This document shows positions 1-8,931 of a stretch of DNA of 64,000 nucleotides, one piece after another (positions within the stretch are counted from its first letter, which is position 1; every line of letters starts with the position of its first letter). The notes beneath the pieces were generated by a model. The model did no database searches and was not told the DNA's origin. It was given only the letters and a program-made list of their open reading frames with translations. A program made the position numbers and the translations under genes. The stretch comes from Thermothielavioides terrestris NRRL 8126. Its lineage: Eukaryota; Ascomycota; Sordariomycetes; Sordariales; Chaetomiaceae. The stretch lies in assembly GCF_000226115.1 (NCBI RefSeq), contig NC_016458.1, positions 992,001-1,056,000 on the forward strand, written 5' to 3'.

Positions 1-195
1 AACTTGCTTTGATTACCGGATAACGCCAGCAGATTGCATAGCGTTACCTAGCATAACGTCAGGTAACGGCAGATATGTAATCATGCCCTTGCAATCTGCC
101 CCAAATGCTTGGCCGCTTGGCACTTTCCTCTTTCAATTACACGAGCAGGCATCCTGGCCGCAGCAGCCTTCTTCCCCCGATCAAACAAGCTCACC

Positions 196-1890
196 ATGGA
201 ATCGAGGAAGAGGTTAGAGGATCCCGCGGCGGACAGACGACAGAGCCCTGAGCAAGCTGCCGAAGAACAACGAGAGCCGCGATACCATGTCTACATCCGG
301 CTGCCCTTTAACCGCGGCGACTTCGTTGAACCCGGAACAGTGAGTTTCGCACTGTGCCTTCCATGCCGTGCTGTGTGCTGTGCTGCGCAGTGCTGACCTA
401 CTCATCCCAAGGTAAACTGGAGCGAGAGGAAGTCGGAGGCTCTGTGGAGCATCATTTCTGACGCTTCGGTGGATAATGTCGATTGTACGTTCTATCCCAT
501 CCCGCAGAGTTTGACCTTGTTGCTGACTGGCTGTGAAGGGAACCAGCTGTGAGTCCGTCAGAACTCTGGAGCAGGAGCACATCGCTGACACCGTGCCAAG
601 AGCGGTCCAGTTCGATGTCACCGTTGAATTCCTTTTGCAGATGGCCAACTACCTGACGGAGCGCCATACATCCCAGCTCAGGGCACAGATGCTGAAGGCA
701 GCTGCCGGTCGGGGTTCCAGCGCTCCGTCGCCTGTCCCTGGCGCCGATGCTCCCGGGGCCCACCCGGCAACGGCAGAACCCATGAGACGCACCAATTCAG
801 GGGCCGGCCGCGCCCCTTCCGCGCTTTCGATGCGCAAGGAGACCGCCACGCCTCTTGCGAAGAACCTGGCGGAAGCCAGCGGGGCCGCCGCCGGACCGTC
901 AGTTAGAACGGCGTTTCCCAGCCGGCCCGGAAGCACTCGAAACTCATCGGCCAACACGCCGGTTCCTTCCCAGAACCCACCAAGTAGCAGGCCGGGGACA
1001 GCAACCCGAACGAGTGATCCTCCAAGACGCCCGCTCTCGCACCTGCAAAACACGGCTGCCCACCAACAACAGCGCCTCGAACAACAGGACAACACCGGGG
1101 CACCACCGAGCCCGGCGGCGTCCACGTCCTCATCCCCCAGCTCCTCCTCCGAGAGCCTCGTCGAGAGCCGCATCATCCGGCGCCCACCACGATTCACCAA
1201 ACCCAAAGACGTCCGGGGCGGCGGCAACAGCGACCGGCCGGCCGGCGACGATGACGATGACGATGACGTCGAGGCCGCATTCCTGCCACCTCAGAAGCAC
1301 CAAGTCGATTCCGCCCCTAGCCCGGTCGGCGGGAGCCAAGACCTGGGCGCAACGCTGCGCGGCGATATGCGCCATCTTGTGGGCCGGCGCGGGGGGGATG
1401 CTAACCAGTCGCAGACGTCGGACTCGTCGGTGAGCTCAGCGGCTATTGTCTCGCCCCCGCCGGCGACGGCGGGAGCGCGCGCGGGCGCTGGCGCGGGCGC
1501 GGGAGAGACGGCCGGCCGGCGGGCAACTTCTACGCGGCAGGGTCTTCAGGGGCCGCTGTCGCCGAGGCGGACAGCGGAGTTGGCGGGCAGGGGGCCGGGC
1601 CAGGGCGGTGCTAAGGGCAGGGGGACGTCGAGGGAGGGGAGTGACGGGACGCCTAGTATGGGGAGCAGTTTTAGTGATCTGGATGGTGGGTTCCGCTCTC
1701 AACCTCTCCTGTGTTTCGTTTCGGCTGACGATGCGTTGCGACAGATGCTTCGGTCACGCAGTCGGCGCTCGAAGAAGCGCTCGCCAGTGGCATGCAGGAC
1801 GGGACCATCGGCAGCCGGATGAGCGTCATTGGGGGCACGATCGGGCATGCCCTCCGGAGCAGGTACCTGCCCAAGTCGAATCGGCATTAA
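196..1890 (+). CDS. ATG29: Autophagy-related protein 29 (ATG29)
   Basis: Atg29 acts with Atg17 and Atg31 in the scaffold that organises the phagophore assembly site. The N-terminus reads YHVYIRLPFNRGDFVEPG, then VNW..ALW.I, then DWNQLAVQFDVTVEFLLQ and YLTERHTSQLRAQ, which is the Atg29 N-terminal domain. The rest is Ser/Pro-rich and disordered, with an acidic D-run, and ends in a conserved tail (SDLDDASVTQSALEEAL..GTIGSRMS..GGTIG). Exons by my reading: 196-339, 412-484, 539-548, 601-1685, 1745-1890, giving 485 aa with all phases closing. The third exon is only 10 nt; it supplies the invariant Trp of DW..LA. The junction at 538/539 uses an AAG acceptor. Family assignment is firm; the micro-exon is inferred from frame and motif. 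No partner gene lies nearby. Confidence 0.9.
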
Positions 1891-2742
1891 GCTATGGGTC
1901 ATGAATGATGGTTTGGATCCGGGAGTTAAGGTGTTCTTTTCGGCTCGGACTTTCCCGTTGGTGCGGCTTTTCTGTTGCTTAAGAGGACGTTCCCTGGTTT
2001 TAGACCCTGAGCCGGAGTGTTTGTCGTGTATTATTATTTTTGTGTGGCGAGATACCTGGATAAGGCGGTCACTCGATGCATGATTTGCTGATCCAGACAA
2101 AGCAGTGTCAAGCCAGACGGCGGGTGGAGGGCTACGCTCGAAGAATTGGGCCGTTGAGGGCTGCCAGTTGAAGCTTTATCGTCATAATCGGCTTACTCTC
2201 TTCAGCAGCTCCTTGGTTGACAGGTTCGATCAAGGGGGAATACCCGGTATCCTTCAAGGACCCATGAGGAAAGATTGGAAATAGAACAGCGTTGATTTGA
2301 AACCCAAGACACATAACGTGATAATAACCGGTGTGTATAATGTATACTGACTGGTCTGCGTGGCGATGTCAAGTGCATCCTGCGCCGTCCCGCGGGGTAC
2401 TGCACCCGTCGCGTTGCCGCGGACTCCGACTGCCGCTCCATGGGATGTTAACGACGGATCGTCGGATCCTTCAGCATGGTTCTCGCCGAAATAGGAGCTT
2501 AGAGCACCTCATTCCGAATCCCGAAGGGTTAGGGTGCGCGGAAGCGCTTCGTTACGTCGGGATGTCTAGTCACAAACGACAAGGCAGACTGCTGGTATTT
2601 ACTTTGCTGCCCCTAAGAAGAGCATAACCTGGCAGGCATGGAAATGCAGATCGACGCAGGATAATATCTCTCCAATTTCTGTCAAGTGGTGCATAGTGCG
2701 TCTCCTGCGCACCGCGATCAAAGCTCAACGCACGACCGTCAC
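1891..2742. other. Intergenic, ATG29 / P450 (convergent)
   Basis: About 0.85 kb between the convergent 3' ends of ATG29 and the P450 gene. Short open frames here have no recognisable domains. I see no RNA gene or repeat. Confidence 0.6.
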
Positions 2743-4501
2743 TTACGCACGCTTCACACTAACCAGACAGCCGAAGGGGAAAGAAATGGTCAGGTTTGTC
2801 CGCGCCAGGAGCGGCCCATCATCCCGAGCTTCGAGAGACCGGAAAGTCCTGAAAAACTGAAACAGAGTGTATGCGATCTGGGTAAGCGCAAACTGCTGGC
2901 CGAGGCAGATCCGGGGTCCGCCGCTGAACGGGACATACTCCCAGCTTGAATAACCGCTATCAGCGCGGGAGAACACGCTTCCGTTGGTGCAGGGAAGGAC
3001 AGAAGAACCTACCTGACACGCAGGTCCGAGTCCCACCGCTCCGGCCGGAACTCGTCAGCGTCGGGGCCGAAGACGTCTTTGCTCCGGTGCAAAGCGTGCA
3101 GGGACCAGCGCACCGACATCCCCTTGGGAACGAGGATGGGCTGCTTCCCGTCCTTGCCGCCACCGCGAGGGAGAATGGTTTCTTTGTTTGCCGTCCGCGA
3201 GTTGGTTGCCACGGGGCTAAAGAGGCGCAGTGCTGCAGGCCAGGTTATCAAGCGGTTTAGGAGGAACAGGTGCAAAGTCAAGCACGGCGGAAACCTGGAA
3301 ACTTGAGACAAAGGCACAAGGGTGAATGCATACCCTCTTTAATCACGTTGTTGAGATACTTCAGCTGCTTCAGCTGTTCCCATGTCGGATTGGCATCGCC
3401 CACGCCGAGGATCTCGTCTCGCAACTTGGCGACCGCCGCCGGGTCGCGGGCCAGGAAGTAGAAGGCGGCTGTCATGGCCGTGGCCGTGGTATCCCGCCCT
3501 GCGATGAGAATGGAGAGGATCTGGTCGATCGTGTAGTCCTCGGGCGGGTTGGCCTTAAGCAGCTCGTCAAGAAACACGTAGCTCCGTTCCCTAGCTCCGG
3601 CGCCCTTCTCGGCCTCGGCAATCGCCTTCTTCAGATAGAAGCGGACATACTCCCTCAAGCCTCGCACGGCTCTGCGCAGCGCGGGATGAGGCAAATGGAA
3701 CAGCAGGGTGCCCAAACGAGCCTTCTTCGCGCTCTCCCTGCTCGCGTACTCAAAGTCTCGGACAAACTGCTGCGCCTCGGGGGAAGCCTCGGACAGCAAG
3801 TTGGTCGAGTAGCCCAGCAAGAAGTCGGTGGACGAGTCCATGGTCATGTCGAGCAGCAGGCTCTGCATGTCGAACGCGACGTCGTCCCCGGGGATGGCGG
3901 CCAGCATGTTCCTGGTATGGCGATCGAAGCACTTGAGGTCGGCGACCTGGTCCCGTACGAACGAAGGCTTGAGCATGGCTCGGGCCCTGTGCCATGGCTC
4001 CCCGTTGCTGGTGAATATGCTGTCCGGGCCCAGGACGGGCAGCGTGGCGAGGAGTCTCGGGCCGTCAATAGGCCAGTCGGCCATCTTGGTGCTCAGGATT
4101 GTCTTGATGTTTTCAGCTTCGTTGGTCATGAGGATCCATTTGCCCAGGGCGATGGTGTAGTACGTGGGCGCACATGATGAGAAGCGGCCGGCGTAGAACT
4201 CGAGGAGTCTGTGGCTGTTGAGGGCGCGGAGCGCCCCGAAGAAGCCATCCAGGCCCAGAATTGGGTCTTTGTGCGGGTAGAGAGCCACAGGGCCGCAGCC
4301 TAGAAGGCGGGCGCGCGCTTGAAAGCGGTCGCTGTTGAAGAACGAACAAGAAACCCTGATAGCGAGAGCAGCCAGGCCCACGAGCAGGAGGTAACGTGAG
4401 AGGGAGACATCGCTACTGTCGGGAACGAGCCAAGAATAGGCTCGGTGTATGCCCCAAGCCGAGAGAGGCACGCTGAGAGCAGCCACCACCAGAGAACCCA
4501 T
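2743..4501 (-). CDS. Cytochrome P450, CYP52-clan monooxygenase
   Basis: Heme-thiolate monooxygenase, probably anchored in the ER by N-terminal hydrophobic segments (about residues 4-60). Exons 4501-3334, 3232-3013 and 2944-2743 give 529 aa, normal for the family. Seen in order: a helix-C region with WHRARAMLKPSF, helix I AGRDTTATAM, the ExxR motif KEALR (its Ala codon is split by intron 1), FRPERW, and the heme loop PFSGGPRICLGQQFA with proximal Cys at about residue 476. The RICLGQQFALTQ string is the signature of the fungal alkane/fatty-acid hydroxylase group (CYP52 and relatives), so terminal hydroxylation of fatty acids or alkanes is the best guess. The exact CYP family cannot be named by eye. 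No biosynthetic cluster surrounds it. Confidence 0.9.
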
Positions 4502-5199
4502 GCCGTAGATGGTAGATGCTGGGAGTGGGAGTGGGAGTGAGAGATGCCCTAAGTAGAGACAGATTTCAGATTGGCCAATGTCGACGTGGATGGAAGGGGT
4601 GACGCTGATCGCTGGGTAGGTCTGTTCTCAAGCAGCTCAGGCTTGGGTAGACACTGACTGACGGACTCGAACCTCCAAATTATCAAGACACCTAGGTAGA
4701 TGAAAAGGACCCAGCCGCGGCTCAGACAGCATGTGACTGGGAGGCCGCGTCATCGCCGCGGGGTTCGAATGCGACATACCGTGTATCGCGATGTTTAGCA
4801 GAGAGAGCTTGTCTCAACCTGTGCGCCGCCACCGGTCACATATACACGGACTCCAGGACCGCAAAGGGAAGGTCGGAATACGAATGGCGTCCTGTGTGGT
4901 CTCGCCGTTTCGCTGAGCGCTGATCCTGGTGGGTGCGCCAGTTGCCATGCAGCCGTAAAGTTACACAGTAGTGTACCACAGGAGGTTAACAAACATTCCC
5001 CGGCCGGCACGCAACGCATCTCAACCCCGCAAACCTGGAAATGTGGGCTCGCGCAGCAACGTCACAACCTGGAAGGTCTCCAACTGTGTACTGTAATCCG
5101 AAGTGTCCTGAAGAGTACCTACATGTAGGTTATTTTGGACCCTGCCACACAGCTTGGAAGACCCTCAATCTGCTGATCTGAGCGGAGCCGCCAACCAAA
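4502..5199. other. Upstream region of the P450 gene
   Basis: About 0.7 kb with no convincing gene. It contains the 8-bp palindrome ACCTAGGT at 4690-4697 and the 14-bp perfect palindrome ACCTACATGTAGGT at 5117-5130. It runs into the target-site copy of the mobile element that begins at 5207. Confidence 0.5.
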
Positions 5200-5383
5200 C
5201 AAAGGCTACGGCGCTCCAAGTCCTTCACTGTCCATTAACCTAAACCCGTTTGCAACTGACTGCTAGCCGAACAATCGCCACAGCAACCAGCTTACCCCGC
5301 TGCAACCCGATTTTAAAAATCGCCCCTCGCTCTATGTAATTAAAGATATTCTAGCTACCTTACGCCTTGCAATATCTCGAGAA

Positions 5384-5808
5384 GCCATAGGCAGGGTGCA
5401 CAACTGTGGCTACCGTAGGCAGGGTGCACAACTGTAGCTGCCGCAGGCAGGGTATATAACTGTGGCTGCCATAGGCAGGGTACGTAACTGTGGGTGCCGC
5501 AGGCAGGGTACGTAACTGTGGCTGCCGCAGGCAGGGTACGTAACTGTGGGTGCCGCAGGCAGGGTGCACAACTGTAGCTGCCACAGGCAGGGTACGTAAC
5601 TGTAGCTGCCGTAGGCAGGGTACGTAACTGTGGGTGCTGCAGGCAGGGTACGTAACTGTGGCTGCCGCAGGCAGGGTACGTAACTGTGGGTGCCGCAGGC
5701 AGGGTGCACAACTGTAGCTGCCGCAGGCAGAGTACGTAACTGTGGCTGCCATAGGCAGGGTACGTAACTATGGCTGCCGCAGGCAGGGTACGTAACTGTG
5801 AGTGCTGG
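5384..5808. repeat. 28-bp minisatellite, block 1 (about 15 units)
   Basis: Tandem units of exactly 28 bp with phase starting at 5400, 5428 and so on to 5792, plus a partial unit at the left edge. A typical unit contains GTAACTGTGGGTGCCG followed by CAGGCAGGGTAC. Units vary at fixed positions (GGGTGCC or GGCTGCC; GTAAC or ACAAC). Units 4-8 and 9-13 match in order, giving a 140-bp higher-order period. Each unit holds the small inverted repeat TGCC-GCA-GGCA. The open frames seen on the minus strand across this block are a consequence of the stop-free repeat and are not called as genes. Confidence 0.95.
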
Positions 5809-5811
5809 ATC

Positions 5812-6193
5812 TTAAAGAGGTCCCGCCAAGACTAATTTCGGCCAATTGTTGGCAATGTTTTTACAGCGTCAGTACCCCGCCAAGACCGCTAAGGGGTTTG
5901 CACTATCGCCAAGGGTTAGTTCGCTAGGGGTATTGGGGGCGGCGCCAGCCCCCTGCTAGTTAGGGTTTAGGGTTATAGTTAGGGTAAGGGTCAAGGTTAG
6001 AGTATAGGTTAACTTCGTTTTCATTTTTTTTTTTTCGATTTAGTTGAGGTTTCGCGAAGTTGTTGCTACAAGTCTTTGCAATTCTTCGTTGTTGATGTTG
6101 CTCAAAGTCGTGGCGACCCTGCTCCCCTCATGGCGAATTGTAAATACTTGTAAGCGGTAGGCTCCGAAATTAGTCTTGGCGGGACCTCTTTAA
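5812..6193. mobile_element. MITE copy 1 with 30-bp TIRs, nested
   Basis: A 382-bp segment with perfect terminal inverted repeats of about 30 bp starting TTAAAGAGGTCCCGCC and ending in its complement. TTAA is present at both ends, so the target duplication could be TA (Tc1/mariner-Fot1 style) or TTAA (piggyBac style); the sequence cannot separate these. There is no coding capacity. It contains a T-run near 6027 and a stretch of degenerate TTAGGG-like repeats around 5959-6010. It sits inside the 28-bp array and so inserted after the array formed. A second copy lies at 62905-63270 in the opposite orientation. Confidence 0.9.
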
Positions 6194-6202
6194 GGATAAC
6201 CC

Positions 6203-6446
6203 TGTGGGTGCCGCAAGCAGGGTTACGTAACTGTGGCTACCGCAGGCAGGGTGCGTAACTGTGGGTGCCGCAGGCAGGGTGCACAACTGTGGGTGCCGTA
6301 GGCAGGGTACGTAACTGTGGCTGCCGCAGGCAGGGTGCGTAACTGTGGGTGCCGCAGGCAGGGTGCACAACTGTGGGTGCCGCAGGCAGGGTGCACAACT
6401 GTAGCTGCCGCAGGCAGGGTGCGTAACTGTGGGTGCCGCAGGGTGC
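6203..6446. repeat. 28-bp minisatellite, block 2 (about 8.5 units)
   Basis: Same 28-bp unit and same orientation as the block at 5384-5808, with units starting at 6227 and every 28 bp to 6423, preceded by a degenerate partial unit. The two blocks appear to be one array split by the MITE at 5812-6193. The last unit decays into the right arm of the enclosing element. Confidence 0.95.
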
Positions 6447-6838
6447 GCACAAGCCATAGAGGTACCTAGGTAAGCGAGAGCGATAGGCAGGGTAGGCAAT
6501 GTTTTATTGCATATAGCGAAGAGCGATTTTGAAAGTGGGCCAGGTTTGTTTGTTTGGTTGGAGTTAGTTGTAAACGAGTGTCACGTTTATGGACAGTGAA
6601 GGACTTGGAGCGCCGTACAAAGGCTTAAACTAACGTTTCCCCAGGAGTTAATTTAAGCACGCCTCTTCCCCAGACTGGCCCTGCGCTGTGGAGTAAGTTA
6701 AAGGCTGTGTCACAGTCAGATCCCTGCTTGCCTTGCAGTTGAGTTGCCTGCCAAGACCCATGGGTTGTTCTTCCAACAACCGCCTCCGCACCACGGGTTG
6801 TGTACGCCGGCCCAGCAGCGGCCGCAACGCTCTACGCT

Positions 6839-8038
6839 ATGGCTGCGTCTGGAATCATAGACCCAACGAAGGCCGGCAAATACCCGGTCATCCTCAGTGA
6901 CGCCTTGCTGGGCAAGCCTTCCAAAGAGACGTACACCGGCATTCGATGTGAGCCCCGCTCTTCCTCCACCGCGTCGTCAGACTGTGGCTACCAGGGGTCC
7001 TCCTGCACCATGGAGCTGGCAACTGACATCCGGCCCACCGCAGACAACTACCGACCGCCGCTCTCGTCAGACACTGCCCCAGAGACAGCACGCCTCAAGA
7101 AGTCTCCCAAAGATGAATCCTACGATCTCGACTTCGAGGACCAAGGCGACAAGTACCAATACAGTGGCATCCGCACAAGCAACGATGGCAACTACGTGCT
7201 CCTCTTCGACCCTGCGCGCAAGGCCTTTGTGCTTCACCGCGTCGACTCTACATTTCATATGAATCTCACCCGCACGCCGACGGACAGCAGCGCCGAGAGC
7301 CTACGCAAGCAGTTCCCTCACCTCGAAGTTAAGAGCGGCAGCCCTGCCAAGAAGCCAAGGGCCAAAGCCACAGAGAAAGCCCGTGCCGCCAAGGCCACGC
7401 CGACAAGAGCAAAGGAAGGCAACAGAGCTCCCCAAGGCTCATCGAAGCCGGCACGCGGCGGCGAGCCCGAGAAAACCCAAGAGACGCTGTTGACGCTGCC
7501 TGATGTCAACGCAACCCCGCCCACCTCTGCCTCGCCGCCATCACAGCAGGCAGAGAAGAAAGCAAAGCGTCCGGCTCTCTCACCGGTCGATTCGGAAGAG
7601 GATGACGACGACGACGGCGACGATGTGCTGACGCTCGAAATCCCGCGCGGCAACCCGGCCGCCTTCGGGCCCACCAGCAACTTTTCTACAACCTTCAGGC
7701 CCTTTTCTGAACTCGCCCGGGAGATGGCAGGGGACCCAGAGGGCCAGGAGGAGTTGGAGGAAGGTTATGAGGAAGGGGACGAGTACGATGAGAACGACGA
7801 GGACGACGACGATGAGCCGCCCCGCCGGCCGCCCATTCCGGCCAGGCCCTCCAAGACGGAGAGCCCCGTCGCTGTCGAGCCGGATCGATACACGTTTGAT
7901 GACGGCGATGAGGATTCTGATGAAGCTGGAGGAAATGAAGCACTCGATCAGGACTTTGGCGAGCTTGAAGCCGAGTTGGAGAGGGAGTTACAGAACGATG
8001 GTAACGGGAGTGATAGCTCCGTCAGTGAGGAGGAGTGA
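6839..8038 (+). CDS. ELL-associated factor (EAF) family transcription elongation protein
   Basis: EAF proteins bind ELL and stimulate RNA polymerase II elongation in the nucleus. The N-terminal domain shows KYPVILSDALLG, YTGIRYNYRP, DKYQYSGIRT..GNYVLLFD and ARKAFVLHRVDSTFHMNLTRTP, the EAF core. The C-terminal two thirds are disordered: a Lys/Ala-rich basic stretch, then long Asp/Glu runs. Exons 6839-6947 and 7044-8038 (367 aa). The 96-bp intron is a multiple of three and has no stop, so a plain reading frame runs through it, but removing it restores TGIRYNYRP. I start at the ATG at 6839 because no upstream in-frame ATG gives a better N-terminus. Confidence 0.87.
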   Translation: MAASGIIDPTKAGKYPVILSDALLGKPSKETYTGIRCEPRSSSTASSDCGYQGSSCTMELATDIRPTADNYRPPLSSDTAPETARLKKSPKDESYDLDFEDQGDKYQYSGIRTSNDGNYVLLFDPARKAFVLHRVDSTFHMNLTRTPTDSSAESLRKQFPHLEVKSGSPAKKPRAKATEKARAAKATPTRAKEGNRAPQGSSKPARGGEPEKTQETLLTLPDVNATPPTSASPPSQQAEKKAKRPALSPVDSEEDDDDDGDDVLTLEIPRGNPAAFGPTSNFSTTFRPFSELAREMAGDPEGQEELEEGYEEGDEYDENDEDDDDEPPRRPPIPARPSKTESPVAVEPDRYTFDDGDEDSDEAGGNEALDQDFGELEAELERELQNDGNGSDSSVSEEE

Positions 8039-8931
8039 GCTGTCCTCCGTTACGAAAAAGAACAAAGCAAGGCTCCATTGCCCGGTTCTTATGGCTTTAG
8101 TAAGGGGCAGGTGCGTAAGGCGTTCTCGGTTTACAGACACAACGATTGGCGTCGGAAGATACAGGATACCGTCATCAAAGGGTTGGATTTAGTTGATTAA
8201 CTCGGGCTTCGTCTTTGGGTCATGAGCTATGAGGTTACAGAGGTAGGTGGGAGTCGAAGAATAGCGCTTGATTGATGTTGCAAAATACAAATGGCCTTGG
8301 TTGTGCAGACATGCTCCCTCCATGGTCTCAGCCGGTTCAGTTGCCACTGCTATGAGCTTCAGTATCGTCGGACTCAAGCTGCCGCGGTGGTCGGAACTCA
8401 CTATCGAGTAGATCCAGTGTCTGTCGCCTCCAGCAACATAGTTCAATTGAGTGAACGGACCCTGGATGCAGCACGGATTTTACTGAGGCAGAAAATGACA
8501 GAGCCATCAGCCTCCCTCCGTGATAGAATTGGGTATCAAGCTGGGCCGCATATGACCCATGGCTTAGAAGCAATTAGCTTAGGCCCTTGATATCATCCCT
8601 AGGTAACCTCCTCATGACTGCGATAAGAGGTCAAAAGAACATCGGCTGCCCCCCCCCCCCTGACGTTTAATGAGTTCTATCATTGCTGATCAGTACGAGC
8701 ATTTCTACCCGAGAAGTACTTGGTGGGAAACTCCAAGATGATAACAAGCACGAAATCCTCCTGGCCCTACATCTTCCTGTCCGACTGTGAAAGAGAGCAC
8801 ACTTCTGCCCAGACCTCGCGTCTCTTCTTTTCCCAAGCAACAGCAGTCTCCAGTCCGTGAGTGCTCGGGCACTCAAGACCAACAGCGACAGCCACAAGAT
8901 CCAAGACCTGTGCCCATTGACTGAACCCAGC
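8039..8931. other. Intergenic, EAF / RID (convergent)
   Basis: About 0.9 kb between convergent genes. It holds a C-run near 8649-8660 and short open frames without recognisable content. I see nothing else. Confidence 0.6.

Larger units (their letters stand above)
5207..6617. mobile_element. Non-autonomous TIR element carrying a minisatellite (hAT-like)
   Basis: The two ends are inverted copies. The left end starts TACGGCGCTCCAAGTCC, and the complement of the right end starts the same way; identity holds for 29 bases, then weakens over a further 20-30 bases and remains traceable deeper in. The element is flanked by a direct repeat, CAAAGGC at 5200-5206 and 6618-6624 (8 bp, ACAAAGGC, if the terminal A is counted). 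A 7-8 bp target duplication suits the hAT superfamily; that class is inference. There is no transposase frame inside. The interior consists of two blocks of a 28-bp tandem repeat separated by a separate 382-bp MITE. I treat it as a non-autonomous, probably deletion-derived element with a later nested insertion. Confidence 0.75.

Noticed and set aside
4660..4780. TTCGA-containing stretches resembling tRNA T-arms
   Set aside because: The five-base stems next to the loop do not pair and no acceptor or anticodon arm can be folded.
5355..5752. Cys/Pro-rich 99-130 aa repeat proteins on the minus strand
   Set aside because: They are translations of the 28-bp minisatellite, which is stop-free in three frames. 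No start context, no intron and no flanking coding signal.
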